22,406 bases of DNA from a virus: IMG/VR virus record IMGVR_UViG_3300032893_000290, positions 1 through 22,406 of that record; one strand, written 5' to 3'. Positions 7,187 to 14,259 of the stretch are shown here, piece by piece. The translations under genes and the position numbers were made by a program. Below the pieces are notes generated by a model. It did no database searches, had not been told where the DNA came from, and was given only the letters and a program-made list of their open reading frames with translations. The number at the start of each line of letters is the position of its first letter. Position 1 is the first letter of the stretch.

Positions 7187-7710
7187 GATATGATACTCCC
7201 ATCCGGGCGGCGCGGGTTTAGAAGCGTCACAGGCGGCTTTTGCTTGGCCCGGTGAACCATCTCCACAGGATTGGGGGCGCGGGGATCAGAAGGCTTTGCA
7301 AAGGCTCCCAGAGCCTTTCCCTGCTGCGCGGCCCGAACCATGCTCTGCACCCTCGATCCTATCGCGCTGTTGATCTTGGGCGCCGCAAACATGGAATCCG
7401 CCCGCTGCTGCTGTCCTGGAGGCAGCTTAGGCGCCATAATCGCGCCCTCCCGGCCATCGGAGGAAAGGTCCGTCATGCCGTGGTCTTCCATGACCATGTT
7501 CGCGGCCATATCCATCGCCTTTACGGTGTTTGAACCGCCCACGGCCGGCGCTTTTCCGGCCGACATATCCAGCCCCCGCGTTTTCTGGACCGCGCTGCAT
7601 TTGGGGCATTCTTTGTCTGGCACATCCCCCGCATCGGGCAGGCTGCTAACCGCCTTGAAGCGATAGGTATGGGAGCATTGCTGGCATCGGTTTTTGATCC
7701 AGAATTCCAT
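7183..7710 (-). CDS. Zinc-ribbon protein between terminase and portal, unknown role
   Basis: A 175-residue protein. The N-terminus carries CQQC (Cys9, Cys12) and CPKC (Cys35, Cys38), a treble-clef or zinc-ribbon pattern. The rest (residues 55-175) is Ala/Met/Gln/Pro-rich and probably helical or disordered, with basic stretches near the end. I chose the ATG at 7710 because it follows the stop of the upstream gene by two bases and starts right at the zinc motif; a longer frame to 7755 overlaps that gene. Its stop overlaps the portal GTG, so translation is coupled. Such proteins occur beside portals in several alphaproteobacterial phages, by my recollection; no role is known to me. Confidence 0.65.
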   Translation of the reverse strand: MEFWIKNRCQQCSHTYRFKAVSSLPDAGDVPDKECPKCSAVQKTRGLDMSAGKAPAVGGSNTVKAMDMAANMVMEDHGMTDLSSDGREGAIMAPKLPPGQQQRADSMFAAPKINSAIGSRVQSMVRAAQQGKALGAFAKPSDPRAPNPVEMVHRAKQKPPVTLLNPRRPDGSIIS

Positions 7711-7712
7711 GG

Positions 7713-8051
7713 TTAATCGTCCGAATCTTCCAAATTGGAAAGGGGACGCCAGCACAAAGGCTCGAAGGGCAGGGAGGTATTATAAAGCGGCGTCACCCAG
7801 GCCCCTGTTTTTACCCACCTCCAGCCCTTTAACTGCCGCGTGGTGCGCCATCTCGCGGCAAAACCCATAATATCGGGGTCATTGGAAACCATCACAGTTT
7901 CCCCGTTATACGGATATTTCCTTGTTTCCGCGTCTTCGGGATTCAATAGCCGGTAATCGTACACCGGCTTATATGGATCGGGAGTCAGGGAGGGTGCCGG
8001 TGCGGGCTTCTGTTCTGAAGTTTCAGCTTGCGGAGCTGGCCAACGGGGCAT
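7713..8051 (-). CDS. 112-residue phage protein, unknown role
   Basis: The first 25 residues are Pro/Ala/Glu-rich and look disordered. A W/Y-rich folded part follows (YDYRLLNPEDAETRKYPYNG, then FAARWRTTRQLKGWRWVKTG) with an acidic end. The start is strong: AGGAAAGGA upstream of the ATG. It begins 17 bases after the terminase stop and is followed within two bases by the zinc-ribbon gene, so it belongs to the packaging operon. No motif identifies it. The run of Trp and Arg residues suggests a compact binding module, which is only inference. Confidence 0.6.
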   Translation of the reverse strand: MPRWPAPQAETSEQKPAPAPSLTPDPYKPVYDYRLLNPEDAETRKYPYNGETVMVSNDPDIMGFAARWRTTRQLKGWRWVKTGAWVTPLYNTSLPFEPLCWRPLSNLEDSDD

Positions 8052-8068
8052 GGATGTTTCCTTTCCTT

Positions 8069-9925
8069 CTATGCCAAGCCGCGTTCTGACAGGAATTTGT
8101 TGACGGGCGGCTCTGGTTTGGGCGCGTTCAATGCCCTCGTAACGCTGTTATTCAGGACATCAGAAACTTTCGATTGAACATTATCCGTGGCTCTCATAGC
8201 CCTATCATATGTGAGGCCCTGAGCGATCATCGAGGGGCGAATCCAGCTTTTCCAACACTCATCGGCCAATGCCGCCGCGAATACGCGGTCATCATGCAGG
8301 CCTCCAGGCGCCCCGACTTCGGCGCCTTCCTGCACGACCTCGTACATTTCCCGGATACAGGACACCGAATTTATCACGATTTGATCGGTCACATGACTGT
8401 CCCGGAACCCACCCAAAAGCCGGAATTTCGTGCGGACGGATGTTTGCCAGTTATAGACATATCCAGCGCCCATGGAGTCCGGGCGATGGTAAAGATACCA
8501 CCTCATCGTTTCCAAAAAGTTGGTTGCTCCAGCGGGCATATTCATCGCCTTCTGGTATTCTTCGGAGCGGAGCTGCTGACGGACGGAATTAAGCTCCATC
8601 ATCACCTGGTCGCCAGGACCGCCGATTTCCAAATTTACAATACAATTGGAGTACCACCCGGCGAGATGCGCCATGACCCATGCCGCCTGGCCGGGTGTAT
8701 GGTTGTTGCTGGCGTATTCCGCGACTTGAACCCATTTGTCAGCGAAGCATCGGGCAACACAAATCACGTTGTTGTCCGCATTGTCATTGCGGCCGTATGC
8801 GGGGTCAAAACCAATCGCGTACCTGGCGCCAGGAACCGGCGCCTCCCATACGCGAAGCTCCACCTCATTATATCGCTCTGGCGTGATGATTTGCTCACAT
8901 TTCGAGGCCATGAAGCTATTGCCGTGGTAGTAGCGATACCAAAGCGAGGGGTTATTTCTGGCTCTTTCCAGGTCATCCGTTACCTTCCTGATTTGGAAAA
9001 ATGACATGCCCGTGGAAACAAAGGCGTCGTCTTCCGTCCAGGGCTGATTCTCATCCAGCATTTCCTGGCTGACAGTTTTGTTCGACTCTTTCCACCTGAT
9101 CCAGGCCAATTGCTCTTGGGTGATAATCCACCCATAGGCCTCCTTGACCTCGGATATTTTCTCCGTCTCTCTACCGGACGGGGGAGAGGCGCCAAAAATC
9201 TTGAATCTTGGGTCCTTTTTGTCGATCCTGTTAAGCGGCTTGCTCCACCACCCGGCGAATAGGCGCCGCTTGACGTAAATATCCTGCCCAGCATCTTCCC
9301 ACATGCCGCGCCAATGGTTTTGACCATGCGCCGTACTCTCGAATATGTAGAGACGGTTCGGATTATCCATGGACATGGTTTCCATAAAGGAATTCAGGCC
9401 TTCCACTCGGCCATATTTGGAAACCTCGGAAAGCAGTGCCACGGTATAGGCGCGTGACTCGCCCCACGTTGTTTTTGACTTTCCAGCTACCAGGAAATCC
9501 AATCTGGAACCGTTGGAAAACTCCAGGAAAGCCGCGTTATTTTTGGTTATCGTGAACGCCTTCCCAAAGTAGTTTTGGGGGAAACTGCGCATATATCTCG
9601 TCAAAACGTCCCGGAATGCCTGGCTGTTTTTGTCATTATCTATGACTAGGGCGCCGAAAATTCGGGGATGGATTGCCAGCCAAAATAACAAAATGGCAAG
9701 CGTGATTGTGGAAATGCCAAGCTGACGCGATTTAAGTATCAGAAAAATATGGATTCCTTCATCGAGGCCGTTGCCGATGAAGTCCAATGCTCTTTGCTGG
9801 CTCTCCCAAAGCTCCAGCTTTGTGCCTTCTTCAGGCGATTCCGCTGCGGACTCTTTACTGTCGATCCGCAGGTTTGAGATAAATTGGGAGAACGCCTTGA
9901 GCCATTTTCCAGATTTACTGGCCAT
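8069..9925 (-). CDS. terL: Terminase large subunit (ATPase and nuclease)
   Basis: A 618-residue protein that cuts and packages phage DNA into the procapsid through the portal. The ATPase part has a Walker A variant KSRQLGIST at 65-73, a hydrophobic strand with an acidic end at about 162-168 (VALLSEV, a Walker B-like place with Ser instead of the first Asp), and FESTAHG at 195-201 as coupling motif. The RNase H-like nuclease domain shows IGFDPAYG (Asp374), LEIGG (Glu433) and HDDRV (Asp545/546), the expected metal ligands. An in-frame TAA lies four codons upstream, so the ATG at 9925 is the first possible start. It is unusually far (about 20 bases) from the strong GGAGG; a two-codon frame ATG-GCC-TGA sits in between. 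Length and motifs are complete. Confidence 0.93.
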   Translation of the reverse strand: MASKSGKWLKAFSQFISNLRIDSKESAAESPEEGTKLELWESQQRALDFIGNGLDEGIHIFLILKSRQLGISTITLAILLFWLAIHPRIFGALVIDNDKNSQAFRDVLTRYMRSFPQNYFGKAFTITKNNAAFLEFSNGSRLDFLVAGKSKTTWGESRAYTVALLSEVSKYGRVEGLNSFMETMSMDNPNRLYIFESTAHGQNHWRGMWEDAGQDIYVKRRLFAGWWSKPLNRIDKKDPRFKIFGASPPSGRETEKISEVKEAYGWIITQEQLAWIRWKESNKTVSQEMLDENQPWTEDDAFVSTGMSFFQIRKVTDDLERARNNPSLWYRYYHGNSFMASKCEQIITPERYNEVELRVWEAPVPGARYAIGFDPAYGRNDNADNNVICVARCFADKWVQVAEYASNNHTPGQAAWVMAHLAGWYSNCIVNLEIGGPGDQVMMELNSVRQQLRSEEYQKAMNMPAGATNFLETMRWYLYHRPDSMGAGYVYNWQTSVRTKFRLLGGFRDSHVTDQIVINSVSCIREMYEVVQEGAEVGAPGGLHDDRVFAAALADECWKSWIRPSMIAQGLTYDRAMRATDNVQSKVSDVLNNSVTRALNAPKPEPPVNKFLSERGLA

Positions 9926-9971
9926 TTCAGGCCATTATCAAGACGCCTCCCTAGCCATCAAGAAGAATCTA

Positions 9972-10298
9972 CTAGAATGCCTTTTTGATAATCGGCCGCT
10001 CTGCCATCAGGCGGGTAATTATGCGGTCCTGGATTTTCTTTTGGGTGTACTGCCACACGGCATCACCTTCCGATGCTTTTTCAAAATCTATTAGCTGGAC
10101 GAGCAGCGCCCCATAGGACGGAATTCTAACTGATAGGCCGAAATCATCCTCCACATCAACGGGCATTGGATATGTCCCATCTTGTGTTTCCATGGCCGTT
10201 TGAATCTTGTTTCTCTGCGACTCAGCGGAATCTTTATCCCTAAATCTTAGCATGATGGTTTCACCTACGCCTTGCAACACGACTTTCAAAATGTGCAT
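9972..10298 (-). CDS. 108-residue phage protein upstream of terminase, unknown role
   Basis: Begins MHILKVVLQGVGETIMLRFR, a beta-strand-rich start, then PVDVEDDFGLSVRIPSYGAL and a helical basic C-terminus (QKKIQDRIITRLMAERPIIK). Its start has GAGG six bases before the ATG. It is directly upstream of the large terminase, where the small terminase often lies. I see no helix-turn-helix in it, so I do not call it that. It follows the 87-residue gene by eight bases in a common operon. Confidence 0.6.
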   Translation of the reverse strand: MHILKVVLQGVGETIMLRFRDKDSAESQRNKIQTAMETQDGTYPMPVDVEDDFGLSVRIPSYGALLVQLIDFEKASEGDAVWQYTQKKIQDRIITRLMAERPIIKKAF

Positions 10299-10306
10299 GA
10301 TTTTCC

Positions 10307-10570
10307 TCAGTGTTTGACTGTTTGAGTCGTTACTTTTTTACCGAATTCTCGAATCTCGTTTTCGATAGCTTTCATAAAATCCATTTTTTCCCGGACAGTG
10401 TTTTCTTTTTCAAAAAAATTTATTTTCATTATGGTGTACATTCCAGAACACGCCGTAAAGAATATGGTACGCATCAGCTCCAATTGGTATTCGTCAGCTT
10501 CAGCGATCACTTCGTTTCTGAATTCGTTCCAAAATTGCTCAATCGCTGTAATTTCATCATATTTTCCCAT
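10307..10570 (-). CDS. 87-residue helical phage protein, unknown role
   Basis: Almost entirely helical by composition and acidic at the start: AIEQFWNEFRNEVIAEADEY, a central FFTACSGMYTIMKINFF, then KAIENEIREFGKKV. GAGG lies before the ATG. The pattern of a helix, an aromatic Phe/Ala/Gly-containing stretch and a charged helix resembles small proteins found upstream of terminase genes in many proteobacterial phages, which are uncharacterised. AT content is higher here than in the neighbouring recombinase. Confidence 0.6.
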   Translation of the reverse strand: MGKYDEITAIEQFWNEFRNEVIAEADEYQLELMRTIFFTACSGMYTIMKINFFEKENTVREKMDFMKAIENEIREFGKKVTTQTVKH

Positions 10571-10588
10571 GGACGTTTCCTCTTTTTA

Positions 10589-11224
10589 TTATTCTGCTGC
10601 GGCTCTCAATTCGTCTCGGATTCTCAGCACGGTAGAATGTCCGGTGCCGGTGGTTTTGTGAACAACCCACGGACGCATTCCGCCCGCCAGCAATTCCACC
10701 ACGCGCTGGTATCGCTTGGGGTCGCTCACCTCAATTCCCTTGGGACCGGGGCGCCGCCCCTCTTCCTTAACCCTCGCCAGGCCCGACTTAATGCGCGCCT
10801 GGATCATGCTGCGCTCGAATTCCGCGAAGACGCCAAGCATTTGGAAAAGGGCGCGGCCGGAAGGGGTGGTTGTGTCAAGATTCTGCTGGTGCAGATACAG
10901 CCCCACTTTGGCGGAATCCAGGTCCTGAAGGGTGTGGATCAGGTTGCCCAGGGACCGGCCAAGGCGGTCAACCGCCCAAACCAGGATAATATCGAACTCG
11001 CCCGCGTCTGCCGCCTTCAGCATGGCATTCAGCCCCGGCCTGGCCTCGCGCCCCTTGCCGCCGCTAATGCCCTGATCGGTGTATTCGCCTACGACTTCCC
11101 AGCCGCGCTTTTCTGCCAAATCCATCAGCTCACGACGCTGGTTTTCCGTGGTTTGATCGGAAGTGCTGACTCGCGTGTAGATGCAAGCCTTCATGGGACC
11201 GGTGTTTTTCGGGGATTTAGCCAT
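10589..11224 (-). CDS. Small serine recombinase (resolvase/invertase family)
   Basis: A 211-residue site-specific recombinase. The catalytic domain starts at about 11 with CIYTRVSTSDQ; Ser20 is the nucleophile, with Arg18 nearby. AVDRLGRS (Asp86, Arg87, Arg90) and the AEFERSMI helix (about 135-142) are the other family marks. A short C-terminal HTH of ~45 residues (RYQRVVELLAGGM, then HKTTGTGHSTVLRIRDEL) follows. Length and layout fit resolvases and invertases, not large serine integrases. GGAAAG precedes the ATG. Its substrate is not evident: it could act on its own DNA, as a multimer resolvase, or be a transposon or phage passenger. It is only loosely similar to the second recombinase at 13398. 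Confidence 0.88.
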   Translation of the reverse strand: MAKSPKNTGPMKACIYTRVSTSDQTTENQRRELMDLAEKRGWEVVGEYTDQGISGGKGREARPGLNAMLKAADAGEFDIILVWAVDRLGRSLGNLIHTLQDLDSAKVGLYLHQQNLDTTTPSGRALFQMLGVFAEFERSMIQARIKSGLARVKEEGRRPGPKGIEVSDPKRYQRVVELLAGGMRPWVVHKTTGTGHSTVLRIRDELRAAAE

Positions 11225-11229
11225 AGTCT

Positions 11230-11460
11230 TTATCTTTCCACGTATTGATGCTGATACTTGCCGCGTATCAGGGAGTTAAACGCCTTGCCTACGCTTGGCG
11301 ATTTCTGAAGGTCACTGGCGGTTGATGGAGGAACATTGTCATAAGCAGACACCCGCCCGTCTTTCCACCTCACATATAAAGTCTGTGAAGCGTCATCATA
11401 TCCAACCGCGTCTAGGTGAGAGCTGGAAACGGGGGTCAATTCTGGGGTTTGGTTTGCCAT
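11230..11460 (-). CDS. KTSC-domain protein
   Basis: A 76-residue protein matching the KTSC domain pattern: V-S-S-S-H-L near the start, then GYDDASQTLYVRWKDGRVSA, Y-D-N-V-P-P, a helix with S-P-S-V-G-K-A-F-N and a terminal I-R-G-K-Y. The domain is small, beta-rich, and occurs alone in many phages and as a C-terminal fusion to lysyl-tRNA synthetase; its role is not known. Translation start has only a weak GGTG. It sits five bases before the recombinase gene and is co-transcribed with it. Confidence 0.8.
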   Translation of the reverse strand: MANQTPELTPVSSSHLDAVGYDDASQTLYVRWKDGRVSAYDNVPPSTASDLQKSPSVGKAFNSLIRGKYQHQYVER

Positions 11461-11538
11461 GTTGCACCATCATCGTAATTGTAAATTAATCACATCGCAG
11501 ATGATTGTGCAATACTAATTAGCTAGTCGGGCAAAAAT

Positions 11539-11751
11539 TTAAGGAACAATCCAAGCCACTCTGCCGCCAGTTGGCTCTATCTCCTCGAATTTTAGCCGAA
11601 TATATGCTTGCCCATCGCTACCGGCATTCTGCACATATCCCTGGATGCCCCACGCCTTTGGCTCTGTGACCACCACAAGGCAACCGCCGAACACTTCTTT
11701 GGCGGGATCAACCTGGACGATCTCTCCAACTTCCATATTCCGTGGAATCAT
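11539..11751 (-). CDS. 70-residue phage protein (FGGCLVVVTEPKAWG type), unknown role
   Basis: A compact beta-rich protein. The conserved-looking core VFGGCLVVVTEPKAWGIQGY, followed by YIRLKFEEIEP and a terminal AWIVP, is a pattern I recall from numerous small hypothetical proteins of proteobacterial phages and prophages. There is no membrane segment and no clear active site. The start ATG follows the stop of the upstream gene by ten bases without a strong SD. A second Met at residue 6 is a possible alternative start. Confidence 0.7.
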   Translation of the reverse strand: MIPRNMEVGEIVQVDPAKEVFGGCLVVVTEPKAWGIQGYVQNAGSDGQAYIRLKFEEIEPTGGRVAWIVP

Positions 11752-11761
11752 GATGATTGAT

Positions 11762-12142
11762 CTACTTCAAAATGTTGGGATCGGTTACGGTCCCATTTTT
11801 CAAATCTTGCTGTAGCTGGCCCTCGCACAGGTATTCTGACGTGAAAAATTGTATCTCGGCAGGATTACCGTTGGGTTCGTAGAATGACATTGTAACAATT
11901 GAAATTGAGCCATCCGAACTATAGTCTTCCGAAATATGGGGGATAATTCCTTCACTTCTCAATCCGTCTTGCGCGTCGGATGGTGACGTGAAACCGTCTG
12001 CCGGCAACATATCGCACGTCGCATCAGCGGCATTTTCGACAAACCAAACGTTGGCATAAGAGGCCGTGGGCGCGAGAGATATAGCCGCCGCAAAAATTAA
12101 AGACTTCGCTTTCACAAGATTACTCCAGATTTTATGTATCAT
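11762..12142 (-). CDS. Secreted or periplasmic small protein, unknown role
   Basis: A 126-residue protein with a Sec-type signal peptide: basic start (MIHKIW, K11, K13), hydrophobic core SLIFAAAISLA and a cleavage site after ASYA at about residue 30. The mature part is acidic, with two Cys (about 43 and 106) that could form a disulphide in the periplasm, and SSDGSISIVTMSFYEP as a beta stretch. It appears to be an envelope-directed accessory gene inside the leftward operon. No family is recognised. A promoter-like sequence lies directly upstream. Confidence 0.6.
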   Translation of the reverse strand: MIHKIWSNLVKAKSLIFAAAISLAPTASYANVWFVENAADATCDMLPADGFTSPSDAQDGLRSEGIIPHISEDYSSDGSISIVTMSFYEPNGNPAEIQFFTSEYLCEGQLQQDLKNGTVTDPNILK

Positions 12143-12152
12143 AACAAGATTG

Positions 12153-12180
12153 ATGCTAACACGATTTTTCTAATTGTAAA
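12153..12180 (-). promoter_or_regulatory. Candidate promoter of the secreted-protein gene
   Basis: Minus strand TTTACA (12175-12180), 16-base spacer, TAGCAT (12153-12158), ten bases before the ATG of the secreted protein. The -35 matches five of six consensus bases, the -10 four of six. The short distance to the start would leave almost no leader. The gap also has a small TCATC/GATGA hairpin near 12188-12200. The same 11-base string TAATTGTAAAT recurs at 11476-11486. Confidence 0.3.
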
Positions 12181-12200
12181 TAGACATCATCTAAGATGAA

Positions 12201-12545
12201 TTAAACCATTACCCGTGGCGGCAACGGCATCTCAAAATCATGTTTGCGCCAAATATGGAGTACATAGGGATGAATGTTTATGTGATCGGCCGGTGGCACA
12301 TGGTATTGCCAGCATAGCTCATCCTTATTGAAAAACATGAGCTTGATTTGTTCCATCTCATGCCAATTCGGACAGCGGTTTTGCAAGCTGACAGAGACAT
12401 GATCCCATCCCATATCGCTCGATGCAATAACTCTTAGGGTGCGCCTGCTGCTTTTTGATATGACACAAAAGACCCCGTAATATTGGCGGTCGTTTTCTGT
12501 ATCTCCATCAACCCTGTATTTATCTAATTCTCGCAAATCCCTCAT
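12201..12545 (-). CDS. DUF7694-like small phage protein
   Basis: A 114-residue protein. Residues ~45-100 contain GWDHVSVSLQNRCPNWHEME, an MFF segment and YHVPPADHINIHPYVLHIW, a pattern of His/Trp-containing blocks I recall from a common family of small phage proteins annotated as DUF7694. The conserved His and Trp residues suggest a metal or nucleotide site, but function is unknown. The ATG overlaps the stop of the 191-residue gene (ATGA) and has GAGGG upstream. It ends the GC-rich coupled block; its own base composition is more AT-rich than the upstream genes. Confidence 0.7.
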   Translation of the reverse strand: MRDLRELDKYRVDGDTENDRQYYGVFCVISKSSRRTLRVIASSDMGWDHVSVSLQNRCPNWHEMEQIKLMFFNKDELCWQYHVPPADHINIHPYVLHIWRKHDFEMPLPPRVMV

Positions 12546-13117
12546 TTCTGGCCCTCATCTGTCACCATCTCGCGCTGCGCCGTTTCAGATTTCAGCTCAG
12601 CCTCGAACACCGGCCATATCGTCTTCCAGAAACCGACTGCTTGCGGCGCGGGCATGTACTGGATGAAATCGTAATACTCATCCAGCCAACCGTCCGTGCT
12701 ACGCCCGAAGGCTTCTTCCGAGGACTCAATCTCGCTCTGGCTTTCGATCAGGTCATCATAGATTTCACGGGCTTGAACTTTGCCATAGCTGCCGTCGCGC
12801 CGGTACTCCAGCACATGCTGCACGACGCCCTTGAACGTCGCCTCGCCATCGTACACGCGATAGGAGGTGCCGAGGCACTTCTTCATGAAGTAGTCCATAT
12901 CGATCCCGATCAAGAACTTCTTGAACGGCTCGCCGCAGGAGGTCCAGGCGTGATTGAAGCTGCCGAACGACGAATTAATCAGGATCTCGCCGCCGTAGTA
13001 GCCCTCCCGAAGCCCCTGTTGAGCCGGTCCCCACTGGCTTAGGCAGATCGTGGCGTACTCGTGCCCGGCGCGGATGCTGTACTTCTCGACGGTGCTTTTC
13101 TTAACCGTGGCGCTCAT
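12542..13117 (-). CDS. 191-residue protein of the recombinase cassette, unknown role
   Basis: A mixed alpha/beta protein starting MSATVKKSTVEKYSIRAGHE, with GGEILINSSFGSFNHAWTSC followed by GEPFKKFLIGIDMDYFMKKC in the first half and an acidic helical second half. I recall related hypothetical proteins in phages and plasmids with the same GSF...W...F..FL..D..Y pattern, none characterised. I chose the ATG at 13117 because it overlaps the preceding TGA (ATGA) and GGAGG lies eight bases before it; an upstream ATG at 13132 would lie right on that SD. Stop overlaps the next ATG the same way. Confidence 0.65.
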   Translation of the reverse strand: MSATVKKSTVEKYSIRAGHEYATICLSQWGPAQQGLREGYYGGEILINSSFGSFNHAWTSCGEPFKKFLIGIDMDYFMKKCLGTSYRVYDGEATFKGVVQHVLEYRRDGSYGKVQAREIYDDLIESQSEIESSEEAFGRSTDGWLDEYYDFIQYMPAPQAVGFWKTIWPVFEAELKSETAQREMVTDEGQK

Positions 13118-13401
13118 TTTCTGTACCTCCACGGATATTGCAGTTTCAGCGCGGCCCGGGCCTGGCGCTGGCTCTTGCGCAACTCAGCAGAGGTCTTAAT
13201 CGGCCCAGCGCCAAACCAGAAGCGCACCGGGAAAGCGCCCTCATCACGCGCCCGCATGAAGTCGGCACCGATCCGGCAGATTCTCCCTTGCGCATCGGCG
13301 CAGAGCGGATTTGTCCCGCCGATCCAGCTTGTGGCATTGTTCACCCACGTCTGGAAACAGTGAAACTCGCCGTCTGCCGGGCGGTCTGGTAGTTCGCTCA
13401 T
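13114..13401 (-). CDS. 95-residue protein of the recombinase cassette, unknown role
   Basis: A basic protein with Trp- and Cys-containing first half (FHCFQTWVNNATSWIGG, then NPLCADAQGRICRIG) and an Arg-rich helical end (LRKSQRQARAALKLQYPWRY). The ATG at 13401 overlaps the recombinase stop (ATGA) and has AAAGGA eight bases upstream; a longer frame to 13458 overlaps the recombinase too far and is less likely. Three cysteines are visible but no standard zinc motif. It is coupled on both sides, so it is probably a true member of the cassette. Confidence 0.6.
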   Translation of the reverse strand: MSELPDRPADGEFHCFQTWVNNATSWIGGTNPLCADAQGRICRIGADFMRARDEGAFPVRFWFGAGPIKTSAELRKSQRQARAALKLQYPWRYRK

Positions 13402-14024
13402 TGTGTGTCCTTTCTGTCTGCTTCTGACGCTAGGCGCTCGTCCCGCGCCCGCTTCCAATAAAAAAACTTGGTACGGCTGATATATGGCTTCAGCCGGCGG
13501 GCGATCTCGTTCATTTCCAGTGGGGGAACCTCGGCCAGCAGCGCCTCGGCCATCGCCTCAATCTCCGGCGTCATCTTGTCTTTGCGGCCCGGCTTTATCC
13601 CGCGCTCCCGGCTGGCGGCTTGCCCGGCCTTGGTCCGCTCGATGATCAGGTCACGCTCCATCTGGGCAAAGCCCGCCAGGATCGTGATCATCAGCTTGCC
13701 TATGGCCGTCCGCCCGTCGATGCTCTCGGTGAGGCTGACGATCTGTACGTCCCGCTCATGCAGCCGCTTGATCATCTCCAACACGTCAATGACCGAGCGC
13801 CCGAGACGGTCGAGCTTCCACACCACCAGCGTATCGCCAGCGCGCAGCGCCTTCATGCAGCCCCGCAGGCCGGGACGGTCGAACCGCGATCCGCTCGCCT
13901 GATCAGTGTAAACCCGCTCCCGGTCCACGCCGAACTTGACCAGCGCATCCATCTGCAAATCGAGCTTCTGATCGCCCGTCGAAATCCTCGCGTAGCCGAT
14001 CTTGGGGCGGTCCGTATCTGTCAT
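13398..14024 (-). CDS. Second small serine recombinase (resolvase/invertase family)
   Basis: A 208-residue enzyme with all family marks: IGYARISTGDQ (Ser15 nucleophile, Arg13), VYTDQASGSRFDRPGL (about 38-53), KLDRLGRS (Asp72, Arg73, Arg76) and GFAQMERDLIIERTKAG (118-134). The C-terminal HTH (~155-190) is typical of Tn3-like resolvases and DNA invertases. The start is not supported by a clear SD; the leader is AT-rich. The gene and the two following are GC-richer than the adjoining YqaJ gene, a sign of separate origin. It may act on inverted repeats in the adjoining 14025-14259 gap; no invertible segment is visible. Confidence 0.9.
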   Translation of the reverse strand: MTDTDRPKIGYARISTGDQKLDLQMDALVKFGVDRERVYTDQASGSRFDRPGLRGCMKALRAGDTLVVWKLDRLGRSVIDVLEMIKRLHERDVQIVSLTESIDGRTAIGKLMITILAGFAQMERDLIIERTKAGQAASRERGIKPGRKDKMTPEIEAMAEALLAEVPPLEMNEIARRLKPYISRTKFFYWKRARDERLASEADRKDTQ

Positions 14025-14259
14025 GTGTTATTTGCTAAAGGTTTTTGACAGATGGGGCAAGATGATTATGGACAAGTTTGTGGATTCGTGAGAATCTGCG
14101 CCTGGGTCTGGATGACTTCTCCATTCAAGACGGACCCCTTAAATGTCCACGAATGGTGCCGGAACGCCGCGATGATCATGGCGTGACTTTGACGGTGCAG
14201 AGCAACCGGCAGCCCGCCGGGGAGCTATATCCCCGGCACCAGTTCAACAACCGCCGATT
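14025..14259 (-). other. Non-coding gap with inverted repeats, possible recombinase site
   Basis: Between the second serine recombinase and the YqaJ gene. It has no supported gene. It holds a perfect hairpin GCCGGGGA (14216-14223) / TCCCCGGC (14230-14237) with a six-base loop and no T-tract, a GATTC (14083-14087) / GAATC (14092-14096) inverted repeat, and the palindrome ATGATCAT near 14172. Such repeats beside a resolvase gene could form part of a res or operator site. A plus-strand frame with a TTG start crosses the region but is weak. Confidence 0.3.

Noticed and set aside
8174-9004. Plus-strand frame of 276 codons opposite terminase
   Set aside because: Lies fully antisense to the nuclease domain of terminase, with no ribosome binding site or motif.
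14216-14237. Perfect hairpin considered as a rho-independent terminator
   Set aside because: No T-tract on either strand; kept only as an inverted repeat of the gap.
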